A stretch of DNA of 64,000 nucleotides from Acrocarpospora macrocephala. GTDB lineage: Bacteria; Actinomycetota; Actinomycetes; Streptosporangiales; Streptosporangiaceae. The notes under the pieces were generated by a model that saw nothing but the letters and a program-made list of their open reading frames with translations, made no database searches and was not told the DNA's origin. The position numbers were made by a program, and so were the translations under genes. The stretch is from assembly GCF_009687865.1 (NCBI RefSeq), contig NZ_BLAE01000044.1, forward strand, positions 32,499 to 96,498. Direction: 5' to 3'. Of the stretch, positions 54,432-63,896 are shown piece by piece (positions within the stretch are counted from its first letter, which is position 1; each line of letters starts with the position of its first letter).

Positions 54432-54941
54432 ATGGCCGCTGACGGGTTCGCACCTAAGGATCTCCGGATCGGGGATCGGGAGCGAGACCAGGTGACCCAG
54501 GCCCTGCACGACGCGTTCGCGCAGGGCCGGATCACCCGGGAGGAGCTCGACGAGCGTTTGGAGACCACGCTGACCGCCCGGACGGCGGGCGACCTGAGAA
54601 CCGTGCTGTCCGACCTGGTGGCTCCGGACGATCCGGCGAATCCGGTACTCCCCCGGCGTGAGCCGTACGCCTATCGGGGCGATCTGGCCACCTGGGGACA
54701 CCACTACGCCCATCACCAGGCCAGGGCCCAGTGGCGGGCTCAGCGGCGGGCGCACTGGGAGGCGCAACGGCAGTCGGGGCGGCGGTCGGGGCGGCCCCCG
54801 TTCGTGCCGATGATCCTGGCGTTCGCGCTGGTGGCCGGGATCGCGACCGGGTCCATTTTCGTGGTGTTCAAGGTGGCGCTGGTCATCTGGCTGGGCGCGA
54901 TGGTGTTCGGGATCGCGAGGCACCGACGATCACACCGCTGA
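54432..54941 (+). CDS. DUF1707 membrane protein
   Basis: A 169-residue protein. Residues 10-62 match DUF1707 (RIGDRERDQVTQALHDAFAQGRITREELDERLETTLTA type pattern), a small helical domain common in actinobacterial membrane-associated proteins. An Arg/His/Gln-rich linker follows, then two close hydrophobic segments (about 125-160) and a basic tail. It is the second gene of the PadR operon. Function is not known. Confidence 0.82.
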   Translation: MAADGFAPKDLRIGDRERDQVTQALHDAFAQGRITREELDERLETTLTARTAGDLRTVLSDLVAPDDPANPVLPRREPYAYRGDLATWGHHYAHHQARAQWRAQRRAHWEAQRQSGRRSGRPPFVPMILAFALVAGIATGSIFVVFKVALVIWLGAMVFGIARHRRSHR

Positions 54942-55039
54942 TTTCCCCATATATCGGGATTTGGGTCTTGACGCGTTATTGAGGCCAATCAACGATCAAT
55001 CCGGCGCCTTCGGGATAACCGCATAGGGGAGGCACGTCG

Positions 55040-55654
55040 GTGCGAGAGACACGCCGGAGTGACGACACGTTCGCGCGGATCCACGAGGCCGACGGGGTGA
55101 CCATGGACCGGATCACCTACAGCGCCGACTTCTCCGGCGTGTACCGGGAGATGGAAGGCGTGCTCTGGAAGCTGGAGCGCGCCCAGTACTTCTACGAGCC
55201 CTACTCCAAGAGCTGGGTGGCCTGGGCCGAGGGCGACTGGGACCTCGCCCTCGCCCTCATCGAGGCCGCCACCGCCGAATACGAGGCCGACCTCTCCCCG
55301 CGCGTGGAGCTCCGGCGGCTCCGCATCGTCGAACGTCCGCTCAGCCCGTACCTCGAATGGGAGTTGCGGGTGCTGGCGGCCCGGGCGAGCGCGGGCGAGA
55401 AGGTCCGGGTCCTGGACGCGGAAGCCGTACACCACCTGGAACGGGACCGACCCCTGCCGGAACTGCTGATCCCGGCCGGCGACCTGATGTACGAGATCCT
55501 GTACGACCAGGGCGGCGCCCACGTCGGCGGGCGCAGGATCGGCGACCGCGCGATCATCGAACCCTGCCTGACCCTGCTCGCCGACCTGTACGACCAGGCC
55601 GAGGAGCTACCGGCTAGCCCATCTCCTCAAGCGCGCGCCCCTTGGTCTCTTTGA
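55040..55654 (+). CDS. DUF6879-like protein
   Basis: A 204-residue soluble protein resembling the DUF6879 family of actinomycetes: TYSADFSGVYREMEGVLWKLERAQYFYEP at the start, LRRLRIVERPLSPYLEWEL in the centre, and LMYEILYDQGGAHVGGR near the end. These proteins often accompany XRE/DUF397 regulators, which are not seen here. GTG at 55040 follows GGGGAGG. The C-terminal 41 bp overlap the convergent transporter gene. Confidence 0.7.
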   Translation: MRETRRSDDTFARIHEADGVTMDRITYSADFSGVYREMEGVLWKLERAQYFYEPYSKSWVAWAEGDWDLALALIEAATAEYEADLSPRVELRRLRIVERPLSPYLEWELRVLAARASAGEKVRVLDAEAVHHLERDRPLPELLIPAGDLMYEILYDQGGAHVGGRRIGDRAIIEPCLTLLADLYDQAEELPASPSPQARAPWSL

Positions 55655-57017
55655 CGAAGAAGCTCACGAAGACCAAGGAGAGCACCGCGAATACGGCATA
55701 TCCCAGATAGGTCAGCGCGAGGTTCCAGTGCGACAGCGCCGGGAACGTCACGGTTACCAGCCAGTTCGCGAGCCATTGCGCCGCGGCGGCGACGGAGAGC
55801 GCGGCGGCCCTGATCCGGTTCGGGAACATCTCCCCCAGCAGCACCCAGACGACCACACCCCACGACAGCGCGAAGAACAGCACGAAGACGTTGGCCGCGA
55901 CCAGCGCCGCCGCGCCGGGGACACCCGCCAGCGTCACGCGGCCCGCGACCTCGTGGGCGTAGCCGAACGCCCACGACGCGACCGCCAGCGAGGCGGCCAT
56001 CCCGGCCGAACCGGCGAGCAGCAGGGGGCGGCGGCCGATCCGGTCCACCAGGGCGATGGCGATGAACGTGCCGATGATGTTGATGATCGAGCTGGAGAAG
56101 CTGATCAGCAGCGAGCCGGCCTGGGTGACGCCCACCGACTGCCACAGCACCGACGAGTAGTAGAAGATCACGTTGATGCCGACGAACTGCTGGAAGACCG
56201 ACAGGACGATGCCGACCCAGACGATCGGCACCAGCCCGAGCAGGGGCCCGCGCAGGTCGGACAGGCGCGGCAGGCGCTCGGCGCGCAGCACGCCCTCGAT
56301 CTCGGCCAGCCGCCGGTCCAGGTCGGCGTGCTCGCCCTCGACCTCGCGCAGCACCGCGCGGGCCCGCTCGCCGCGGCCGATCATGACCAGGAACCGGGGC
56401 GACTCGGGGATGATCAGCGCGAACGCCAGGTAGGCCAGCGCCGGGACCAGGCACGCGCCGAGCATCCACTGCCAGGCCTGCAGGCCGCCCAGCAGGTAGT
56501 TCACCTCGCCCCCGGCCCACCGCGCGACCCCGTAGTTGACCAGCTGGGACACCGCGATGCCGAGCACGATGGCCAGCTGCTGGAACGAGCCGAGCCGCCC
56601 CCGGTAGGCGGCCGGGGCGACCTCGGCGATGTACGCGGGGCCGATCACCGACGCCATCCCGATGGCGACTCCGGCCAGCAGCCGCCAGAGCGCCAGGTCC
56701 CAGATGGCGAACGGTAACATCTGCCCGATCGAGCTGACCGCGAACAGGGCCGCGGCCACCTGCATGGTCCTGGTCCGCCCCCAGCGGTCCGCGATCCGCC
56801 CGGCGAACCAGGCGCCGGCGGCCGAGCCGAGCAGGGCGATCGCCACCACGAACCCGATCTCGACAGGACCGACGTGGAAGTGCCGCTGGATTCCGACGAC
56901 AGCGCCGTTGATCACCGCGCTGTCGTAGCCGAACAGGAACCCGCCGATGGCCGCCGCCGCGGCCACGAACACGACATGACCAAGGTGTTCGGGTCGCCCC
57001 CGAACTGGTCCCCCCAT
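55614..57017 (-). CDS. Sugar porter, major facilitator superfamily
   Basis: A 467-residue transporter with twelve membrane helices. Sugar-porter motifs are present: GFLFGYDSAVINGAV in helix 1, GRIADRWGRTRTM after helix 2, PESPRFLVMIGR after helix 6, and QQFVGINVIFYYSS in helix 7. It most resembles bacterial xylose/glucose proton symporters. The ATG at 57017 is used. The gene is convergent with the DUF6879 gene and divergent from a small reading frame. Confidence 0.9.
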   Translation of the reverse strand: MGGPVRGRPEHLGHVVFVAAAAAIGGFLFGYDSAVINGAVVGIQRHFHVGPVEIGFVVAIALLGSAAGAWFAGRIADRWGRTRTMQVAAALFAVSSIGQMLPFAIWDLALWRLLAGVAIGMASVIGPAYIAEVAPAAYRGRLGSFQQLAIVLGIAVSQLVNYGVARWAGGEVNYLLGGLQAWQWMLGACLVPALAYLAFALIIPESPRFLVMIGRGERARAVLREVEGEHADLDRRLAEIEGVLRAERLPRLSDLRGPLLGLVPIVWVGIVLSVFQQFVGINVIFYYSSVLWQSVGVTQAGSLLISFSSSIINIIGTFIAIALVDRIGRRPLLLAGSAGMAASLAVASWAFGYAHEVAGRVTLAGVPGAAALVAANVFVLFFALSWGVVVWVLLGEMFPNRIRAAALSVAAAAQWLANWLVTVTFPALSHWNLALTYLGYAVFAVLSLVFVSFFVKETKGRALEEMG

Positions 57018-57034
57018 GTCCCGATATCTGCCCA

Positions 57035-57250
57035 ATGAATACAGAAAGTCACGCCAAGTTACACTTAGTCGATTCGGATGCGGCTTTTATTGCATATCGA
57101 GCAGATTTGGACATGGATACGGCCGATCTGTTCGGCATCCCGCCAATCGTGCCGGAAATGGAACCATTTTCTGCCTGGCCCAGCCACCGGCCCGCCCCGT
57201 CGCCGCCGGCGCCGCCACCACCAACCGCCACCCGTTTGGTTCATGAGTGA
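57035..57250 (+). CDS. Small proline-rich reading frame, uncertain
   Basis: A 71-codon frame divergent from the sugar porter. The first 45 residues are acidic and hydrophobic (AFIAYRADLDMDTADLFGIP); the last 25 are Pro/Ala-rich (PSPPAPPPPTA). No ribosome binding site or family is evident. It could be a genuine small protein or peptide precursor, or chance. Confidence 0.3.
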   Translation: MNTESHAKLHLVDSDAAFIAYRADLDMDTADLFGIPPIVPEMEPFSAWPSHRPAPSPPAPPPPTATRLVHE

Positions 57251-57364
57251 TCGCACGCTCACGCTCTGTTGCCTGACTCGATCGTAAGGCTAATTGCGGG
57301 CAGCGTCTCGTGCGGAACTTGCCGTTTTCTTGGCCGAATGTTGACGCGTGATCAACGCGGCGGC

Positions 57365-59869
57365 TCAGAGCCGGGGGTCCACCGGTTCCGACTCCATCGC
57401 CAGCACCGCGAAGACCGGCTCGTGCACCCGCCAGAGCGGCTCGCCGTCCGCCAGCCTGGCCAGCGCCTCCAGACCGAGCGCGTGCTCCCGCAAGGCCAGC
57501 GACCGTTTCCGGCCGAGGAAGCGCCGCCGCAGCACGTCCAGGGACTCGGTGTAGTCGGGACCGTAGATGATCCGCAGGTATTCCCGGCCGCGGACCTTCA
57601 CCCCGGGCTGCACCCGGCCCTCCGGCCGCTCCACAGGCTTGACCACCATGCCCTCCCCGCCGGCCGAGGTCAGCTCCTCCCACCAGTCGACGGCGTGCTG
57701 CCGGGACTCCACCGAGCCGAGATCCACGTACACGTGCCTGGTCGGCTGGACCAGCGGCGCGTCGATCCTGGCCAGCTGGTCCAGGTGCCAGTCATGCGGA
57801 TGCCGTACGGCTGTCGCCCGGCCCTCGGCGGCGAGGATCTGGAACGGAGCGAACCGCACGCCCTCCAGGCCGGAGACCGGCCAGCAGTAACGCGCATAGG
57901 CGTCCCGGAATCGGGCAGCGTTGTCGAGGCGGCGTCGGGCGCGGTCCAATGTCAGTCCCACATCCAGCCCGCGCCCGGCCGCCGCCTCCAGCGCCGTCAC
58001 CACCTCGGGCAGCGCGGTCCTGGCGGCGGCGCCGACCGAGGCGTACTGGCTGCGGATCAGGCTTTCCGCCTTGGCCGACCAGGGCAGCAGCTCGCCGTCC
58101 AGCACCAGCCAGTCGGTGCCGAGCTCGGCCCAGAGCGGCGCCACGGCGGCGCGCAGGCCGTCCACCAGCTCGGTCGTGAGCGTGTCGAAGAACGGGCGGC
58201 CGGTCCGGGTGTAGACCATGCCGGTGCTGCCGTCGGCCACGCCGAAACGTTTCTCGGCCGCCTCCGGGGTTCTGGCCAGGACGGCGACCGCCCGGGAGCC
58301 CATGTGCTTCTCCTCGCACACCACCCGGGTGACCCCGGCGGCGGCGAACTCGGCGAACGCCTCCGCCGGGTGCTCCAGGTAGCCGTCCAGCTGCGAGGTC
58401 TCCGGCGGGGCCATGGTCGGCGGCAGGTAGACCAGCCAGCGGGGGTCCACCGCGAACCTGCTCATGATCTCCAGCGCGGCGGCGGCGTTCTCCTCCCTGA
58501 CCCGGATCGTGCCGGCGAAGCGGGTCTCCACGAAACGGTTCCCGCGCACGTCGCCGATGTCGAGGGCGGCCGGGTCGCGCTGCCTGGCCGGAGCCAGCGG
58601 GCGGGTCGGCTCGTACCAGACCCGCTCGGCCGGGACCGAGATCAGCTCGCGCTCGGGGTAGCGGAGCGCGGTCAGGCGCCCGCCGAAGACGACGCCGGTG
58701 TCCAGGCAGATCGTGTTGTTGATCCATTCCGGCTCGGTGGTGGGGGTGTGGCCGTAGACGACCATGGCGCGGCCGCGGTAGTCCTCGGCCCAGGGGTAGC
58801 GGACGGGCAGGCCGTATTCGTCGGTTTCGCCGGTGGTGTCGCCGTACAGGGCGAAAGCGCGGACCCGGGCGGAGGCGCGGCCGTGGAAGGGCTCCTTGAG
58901 CCCGGCGTGGGCGACAACCAGCTTGCCGTCGTCGAGCTGGTAGTGGCTGATCAGGCCGTCCATGAAGGTCTTGGCGGCGGCGACGAAGGCGGGGTCGGCC
59001 TCGGCCAGCTGGGTCAGCGACTCCTCCAGGCCGTGCGCGACCCTGACCTTGCGGCCGTTCAGGGCGCGCACCAGCTTCTGCTCGTGGTTGCCGCAGACGC
59101 ACAGCGCCGTACCGGCCTCGACCATGCCCATGACCCGGCGCAGCACGCCCGGTGTGTCCGGACCCCGATCGACCAGGTCGCCGACGAACACGGCGGTACG
59201 GCCCTGCGGATGCCTGCCGTCCACATAACCGAGGGTGGTGAGCAGGGTCTCCAGCTCGGCAGCGCAGCCGTGCACGTCGCCGATGATGTCGAAGGGACCG
59301 GTCAGGTGCTTGAGGTCGGTCCAGGCGGGTTCGAGGGTGATCGTGACGTTGTCGATCTCGTCGCCGCGCAGCACGTGCACCCGGCGGAAGCCGTCCCGGG
59401 AGATCTTGCCGAGCGAGCGGCGCAGGTCCTTGCGCTGGCGGGTGATCACGTGCGGGCCGAAGTCGCGGTCGGGGCGGGTAGAGTTCCGCTCGATCGCCAC
59501 CTCCTCGGGCACGTCCAGCACGATCGCGTCCACCAGGACGTTGTGCGCCTTGGCCAGTTCGACCAGTTGCTGGCGGGCCTGGAACTGCACGCTGGTGGCG
59601 TCGACCACGGTGAGCAGGCCGCGCCTGAGCCGGGTGCCGACGATGTAGTGCAGGACGTCGAAGGCGTCCGGGGTGGCCGACTGGTCGTTCTCGTCGTCGG
59701 CGACCAGGCCCCGGCAGAAGTCGGAGGAGATCACCTGGGTGGGGTGGAAATGTTTGCGGGCGAACGTGGACTTGCCGCTGCCGGAGACGCCGACCAGCAC
59801 GATCAGCGACATGGCGGGCACGCCGATCTGGCGGGGGGTCGGCTGCTCGTTGAGCGTTTTGTCAGACAT
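57365..59869 (-). CDS. pnkp: Polynucleotide kinase-phosphatase Pnkp (RNA repair)
   Basis: An 834-residue three-domain enzyme. The kinase has the P-loop GVSGSGKST at 27-35. The metallophosphatase has GDVHGC (Asp198, His200), GDLVDRG (Asp231) and GNHE (Asn261, His262). The ligase-like adenylyltransferase has its lysine at 521 in CEEKHMGSRAV. Together they heal 5'-OH and 2',3'-cyclic ends of cleaved RNA, with sealing dependent on Hen1. The ATG at 59869 overlaps the hen1 stop by 8 bp, and GGAGGCGG precedes it. Targets in bacteria are likely tRNAs cut by ribotoxins. Confidence 0.93.
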   Translation of the reverse strand: MSDKTLNEQPTPRQIGVPAMSLIVLVGVSGSGKSTFARKHFHPTQVISSDFCRGLVADDENDQSATPDAFDVLHYIVGTRLRRGLLTVVDATSVQFQARQQLVELAKAHNVLVDAIVLDVPEEVAIERNSTRPDRDFGPHVITRQRKDLRRSLGKISRDGFRRVHVLRGDEIDNVTITLEPAWTDLKHLTGPFDIIGDVHGCAAELETLLTTLGYVDGRHPQGRTAVFVGDLVDRGPDTPGVLRRVMGMVEAGTALCVCGNHEQKLVRALNGRKVRVAHGLEESLTQLAEADPAFVAAAKTFMDGLISHYQLDDGKLVVAHAGLKEPFHGRASARVRAFALYGDTTGETDEYGLPVRYPWAEDYRGRAMVVYGHTPTTEPEWINNTICLDTGVVFGGRLTALRYPERELISVPAERVWYEPTRPLAPARQRDPAALDIGDVRGNRFVETRFAGTIRVREENAAAALEIMSRFAVDPRWLVYLPPTMAPPETSQLDGYLEHPAEAFAEFAAAGVTRVVCEEKHMGSRAVAVLARTPEAAEKRFGVADGSTGMVYTRTGRPFFDTLTTELVDGLRAAVAPLWAELGTDWLVLDGELLPWSAKAESLIRSQYASVGAAARTALPEVVTALEAAAGRGLDVGLTLDRARRRLDNAARFRDAYARYCWPVSGLEGVRFAPFQILAAEGRATAVRHPHDWHLDQLARIDAPLVQPTRHVYVDLGSVESRQHAVDWWEELTSAGGEGMVVKPVERPEGRVQPGVKVRGREYLRIIYGPDYTESLDVLRRRFLGRKRSLALREHALGLEALARLADGEPLWRVHEPVFAVLAMESEPVDPRL

Positions 59870-61325
59870 CGCCGCCTCCCGCGGTGAAGATCGCCATCTG
59901 GGTGGGCGGGCCGAGTTCGGGGTCGTCCTCGCCGACCGGGCGGTAGTCGACCTGGTAGCCGTACCGGGCGGCGACGGCGGCGGCCCAGTGGCGGAACTCG
60001 GCGCGGGTCCACTCGAAGCGGTGATCGGGGTGGCGCATGCCGGTGAGGGTCTCGTAGCGCACGTTGTACTCGGCGTTCGGGGTGGTGACGATCACGTGGC
60101 CCGGCTTGGCGCCGCCGAAGACGACCCGCTCGAGGGCGGGCAGTCGGGGTGGGTCGAGGTGTTCGACCACCTCCATCAGGACGGCGGCGTCGTAGCCCGC
60201 GAAACGGCTGTCGCCGTAGGTGAGCGAACCCTGGAACAGGTCGAGCCTGGCGCGTCTGGCGTCGGACATGCGGTCCAGCTTGAGCTTGCGCGCGGCCAGG
60301 GTCAGCGCGTGCGCGGAGACGTCCACTCCGGCGATCTTCGTGATGGTCTTGTTCGCGAGCAGAGCGTTGACCAGCTGTCCCGAGCCGCAGCCGAGATCGA
60401 TCACCGTTCTGGCACCGACGTCGTCCAGCGCGGCCAGCACCGCCTCCCGCCGCAGCACATTCAGCGGCGTCGGCCGGTCGGACTCCCCCGTTGGTTCGCC
60501 GCCGGACCCCTCGGCTGCTTCCCCGTCTGGCGTCGCCTCGGCCGTCTCTTCCTCGACCGGGGGCTCCAAGGCGTCTTCGAGGTCGTCGCCGACCTCGGCC
60601 AGCCGGGCCAGGGCCGCGCGGGTCAGGGCGGTGCGCCGGTTGAGGTAGCGGCGGGTGATCAGTCCCCGGTCGGGGTGCGCGGCCAGCCAGCCTTCGCCCG
60701 CGCGGATGAGCTTGTCGACCTCGTCGCTGGCCACCCAGTAGTGCTTGGCGTCGTCGAGCACGGGGAGCAGCACGTACAGGTGGTTGAGAGCGTCCGCGAG
60801 GCGGACTTCGCCGCGCAGCGTAAGCCGTACATATCGGGAATTTCCCCATTCGGGGAACCCCTCATCGAGCGGTACGGCCGCCGCCTCCACCTGCCAGCCG
60901 AGCGGCTCGAACAGCCGGTGGGCGAGCTCGACGCCGCCGTGCCGGCAGGGCAGCGCGGGCAGGGAGATCTCCAGCGGGATGGCCTGCTCGGGCAGCTCGG
61001 GACGGGCGGCGCAGCGGCCCGCCCGCGCGGTCCTGAACACCTCGGCCATCGCCGAGGCCAGCAGCGACGACGCGGCGTACGGGCGGTCGTTGACGTACTG
61101 GCCGAGCGAGAAGTCCGGCGAGGAGGCGCCTCGCGAGCGGACCAGCCGGATCGGGTCGACGTCCAGCAGGAGCGCCGCCGTGCACCGCTCGTCGCCCGCC
61201 TCCGGGTAGAAGACCTGGGCCGTCCCGAAGGATTGGGAGAACTCCTGCACTTTGTCCGGATGTTTGTGCAGGAGAAAGCCAAGGTCAGTGGCCGGGCGAT
61301 GAGTGGTGGAGATCGTCAGCAACAC
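59862..61325 (-). CDS. hen1: 3'-terminal RNA ribose 2'-O-methyltransferase Hen1
   Basis: A 487-residue partner of Pnkp. The N-terminal half (about 1-240) is the Hen1-L domain that activates the Pnkp ligase. A low-complexity acidic linker follows, and then the methyltransferase, with SAM motif RTVIDLGCGSGQLV and the metal site MEVVEHLDP. It methylates the 2'-OH at the break, protecting repaired RNA against re-cleavage. It is the first gene of a two-gene operon, preceding pnkp with an 8-bp overlap. Confidence 0.93.
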   Translation of the reverse strand: MLLTISTTHRPATDLGFLLHKHPDKVQEFSQSFGTAQVFYPEAGDERCTAALLLDVDPIRLVRSRGASSPDFSLGQYVNDRPYAASSLLASAMAEVFRTARAGRCAARPELPEQAIPLEISLPALPCRHGGVELAHRLFEPLGWQVEAAAVPLDEGFPEWGNSRYVRLTLRGEVRLADALNHLYVLLPVLDDAKHYWVASDEVDKLIRAGEGWLAAHPDRGLITRRYLNRRTALTRAALARLAEVGDDLEDALEPPVEEETAEATPDGEAAEGSGGEPTGESDRPTPLNVLRREAVLAALDDVGARTVIDLGCGSGQLVNALLANKTITKIAGVDVSAHALTLAARKLKLDRMSDARRARLDLFQGSLTYGDSRFAGYDAAVLMEVVEHLDPPRLPALERVVFGGAKPGHVIVTTPNAEYNVRYETLTGMRHPDHRFEWTRAEFRHWAAAVAARYGYQVDYRPVGEDDPELGPPTQMAIFTAGGGDV

Positions 61326-61366
61326 ATGGGCAAGTTTGCCGTATTTGTCCGGCAGGTTCGCCGGGT

Positions 61367-62278
61367 TTACACGTGCGGCAGGAGCTCGGCCGCGATCAGT
61401 TCCAGGTGGTCGAGGTCGCTCAGGTCGAGGAACTGCAGGTACAGGCGTTCCGCGCCCAGGTCGCGGAACTGGCTGATCTTGTCGAGGACCTCGGCCGGGG
61501 TGCCCGCCAGACCGGCCGCGCGCAGGGCGCCGGGTTCTTCGCCGATGGCGGTGGCCCGCCGGACGTACTCGGCCTCGTTCGCGCCGACGCAGACGGTCTG
61601 CGCGGCGGACAGGATGATCGGCCGTCCCGCCAGGTCGCAGGCCGCGCGCACCCGGTGGAACGCCTCGCCGGTCTCCTCGAGATTCCGGAACGGGATGTTG
61701 TATTCGGTCGCGAAGGTCGCCGCCAGCCGGGGCGTGCGGCGCGGGCCCCCGCCGCCGATGATGATCGGCAACGGGCGCTGGACCGGCTTCGGCAGCGCCG
61801 GGGAGTCGCTCACCTGGTAGTGCTTTCCGGCGTAGGAGAACGTCTTCTCGGCTCCCCAGAGGCCAGTGATGATGTCGAGTTGTTCCTCCAGCATCTCGAA
61901 CCGCTGCCCGATCGGCGGGAACGGGATGCCGTAGGCGGCGTGCTCCGCGTCATACCAGCCGACGCCCATGCCGAGTTCGATCCTGCCGCCGCTCATCTGG
62001 TCTGCCTGGGCCACGCTGACGGCCAGCGGTCCTGGCAGCCGGAACGTCACCGGGGTCACCATCGTGCCCAGCCGGATCCGGGAGGTCTCCCGGGCCAGCG
62101 CGGCCAGGGTCAGCCAGGCGTCGGTCGAGCCGGGGCCCGGGTCGCCGGCGCCGATCCGCTGGTAGTGGTCGGAGCGGAAGAAGGCGTCGAAGCCGAGCCG
62201 CTCGGCGGCCTGGGCGACCGCCAGCAGATCGTCGTAGGTGGCGCCCTGCTGGGGTTCGGTGAAGATCCTCAACTTCAT
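61367..62278 (-). CDS. LLM-class F420-dependent oxidoreductase
   Basis: A 303-residue luciferase-like barrel. Features are RIFTEPQQGATYDDLLAVAQ at the start, RIRLGTMVTPVTFRLPG, and GGRIELGMGVGWYDAEHAAYGIPFPP, typical of F420-dependent enzymes of actinomycetes. The substrate is unknown. It stands 41 bp downstream of the hen1 start on the same strand, so RNA-repair genes could be its distal partners, but a functional link is not implied. Confidence 0.87.
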   Translation of the reverse strand: MKLRIFTEPQQGATYDDLLAVAQAAERLGFDAFFRSDHYQRIGAGDPGPGSTDAWLTLAALARETSRIRLGTMVTPVTFRLPGPLAVSVAQADQMSGGRIELGMGVGWYDAEHAAYGIPFPPIGQRFEMLEEQLDIITGLWGAEKTFSYAGKHYQVSDSPALPKPVQRPLPIIIGGGGPRRTPRLAATFATEYNIPFRNLEETGEAFHRVRAACDLAGRPIILSAAQTVCVGANEAEYVRRATAIGEEPGALRAAGLAGTPAEVLDKISQFRDLGAERLYLQFLDLSDLDHLELIAAELLPHV

Positions 62279-62372
62279 CTCCCCATTATCCCCACCCGCC
62301 TCTTTCGAGGTTGCTAGGGTTCAACCTTCGTGCGCGGAATGTAGTCAGACAACGACTCTCGGTGGTGGAGAC

Positions 62373-63434
62373 ATGGAGACGGCACGGCATGCCAGACCGG
62401 CGGGAACCCCGCCCAGGTCCGTTCTCGTGCTGGCCACGCTCACCCTGATCAGCGGCACGGCGACGGCCCTCTGGCTGCTCCCGGGCCGGGCGCTGACCTC
62501 GGCGGGAACCCCGGCTGCGCCCATCTCGGCCCAGCCGGCCGTGGGGGTGGGCTCCCCGCCCCCGGCCGCCGCCGCGCCCGCGCCCCGGGCGCCCGCCTAC
62601 GTGGCGTTCGTGGACGCGGTCCGCGACCCCGCGTTCAACCTGCCCGACGCGGCCCGCAGGACCGGGGTGACCACCTACACGCTCGGCCACATCAGCTCGG
62701 GCGTCAGCGCCGCCTGCACGCCGACCTGGGGCGGGCAGGCCATGCCCACCCCCAACCCGCTGGTCGGCGGCCTCAACCGGCTCCGCGCCGAGGGCGGCGA
62801 CGCCGGGGTGGCCTTCGGCGGGCCCGAGGGCCGGGAGCTCTCCGCCACCTGCGCCGATCCGGACCTCCTGCTGGCCGCCTACCGCAACGTGATCGCCACC
62901 TACCACCCGGCCGGCCTCGACTTCGAGGTGCACGACTCCACCGACCCCGCCACCACCGCCCGCCGTGCCACGGCCGTCGCCCGGCTCCAGCGCGAGTCCC
63001 GGGAGCGGGGCCGCCCGCTCGCGGTCACCTTCACCCTGCCCGCCTCCACGCTGGGCCTGACCCCCCAAGATCGCACGATGCTCTACCAGACCCGCCAGGC
63101 CGGGGCCGAGATCAGCACGGTCAACCTGCTGGTCCCGTTCCAGCCCGGCTCGGCGCGCAACGTCCGCCGCCTCCTGATCGCCGCCCGCAGCACCCACGCC
63201 CAGCTGGGCTGGGCCCTCGGTACGGGCGAGCGCGCGAGCTGGCGGCGCATGGGCCTGACCCCCCTGCTGGCCGACCCCCGGGACCTGACCCTGCTCGACG
63301 CCCAGCGCCTGGTCACCTTCCAGACCCGCTACAACCTGGCCTGGCTCTCCGTCCGCGGCGCCACCCCCACCGACGAGGTCTCCCGCGCCCTCAGCACCAC
63401 CCCGCCGTCCCCGAACCTCGCCCAGGTCAACTAG
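62373..63434 (+). CDS. Secreted protein with a GH18-like barrel lacking the usual catalytic motif
   Basis: A 353-residue protein. A membrane-spanning signal anchor (residues 16-38) precedes a Pro/Ala-rich linker and a domain resembling chitinase-like GH18 barrels found in Streptomyces: AYVAFVDAVRDPAFNLP, TYTLGHIS, GGDAGVAFGGPEG, and HPAGLDFEVHDST. In active GH18 enzymes the last would be DxxDxDxE; here only GLDFEV is seen, so the catalytic acid may be Glu in FEV or activity may be absent. It may bind chitin or cell wall. ATG at 62373 follows GGTGGAG. Confidence 0.7.
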   Translation: METARHARPAGTPPRSVLVLATLTLISGTATALWLLPGRALTSAGTPAAPISAQPAVGVGSPPPAAAAPAPRAPAYVAFVDAVRDPAFNLPDAARRTGVTTYTLGHISSGVSAACTPTWGGQAMPTPNPLVGGLNRLRAEGGDAGVAFGGPEGRELSATCADPDLLLAAYRNVIATYHPAGLDFEVHDSTDPATTARRATAVARLQRESRERGRPLAVTFTLPASTLGLTPQDRTMLYQTRQAGAEISTVNLLVPFQPGSARNVRRLLIAARSTHAQLGWALGTGERASWRRMGLTPLLADPRDLTLLDAQRLVTFQTRYNLAWLSVRGATPTDEVSRALSTTPPSPNLAQVN

Positions 63435-63653
63435 TGATTGCCCCACCCAGCCCTTTGATCTACCTCGTGGCTCCGCCCCGCCCCGTCGTCACCGTGGTTC
63501 TCCCACCCACCCTCCGGTTCCTTCCCGGCTCCGCCCGCCCCGCCATCACCATGGCCGCGATGTTCTCCCGCCCACCCTGGGAGCGTCCTCATAGCCGAGG
63601 TCGGCGAGAACGACCGGCCCTCCCGTGGCGAACGCATCCAAAGGGCCGAAGAT

Positions 63654-63710
63654 GCCCTGCTCACAGCCCTGCTCACAGCCCTGCTCACAGCCCTGCTCAC
63701 AGCCTGCTCG
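63654..63710. repeat. 12-bp tandem repeat
   Basis: GCCCTGCTCACA four times without a mismatch at 63654, 63666, 63678 and 63690, then a partial unit. Confidence 0.92.
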
Positions 63711-63896
63711 AACGCGGCGATCCGATGCCGATCAGCTCGTGATCTACTGTGGCTCCTTGTGATCTTCTGCGGGTCACCCTCTCCGCACCCATGGTGCTGA
63801 TCTGGCCGCGCTCGTGGGGATGAGGTTGTCCGGTGGCGTCTGCCTGCAGGCGTGTGTCGTCCTCCAAGCGGGGGTGAGTCCGGGGTACGCGGCCGG

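Noticed and set aside
63434..63742. Frame ending in repeated SPAH units
   Set aside because: The repetition is only the 12-bp DNA repeat translated; no start signal, and it lies in an intergenic repeat block.
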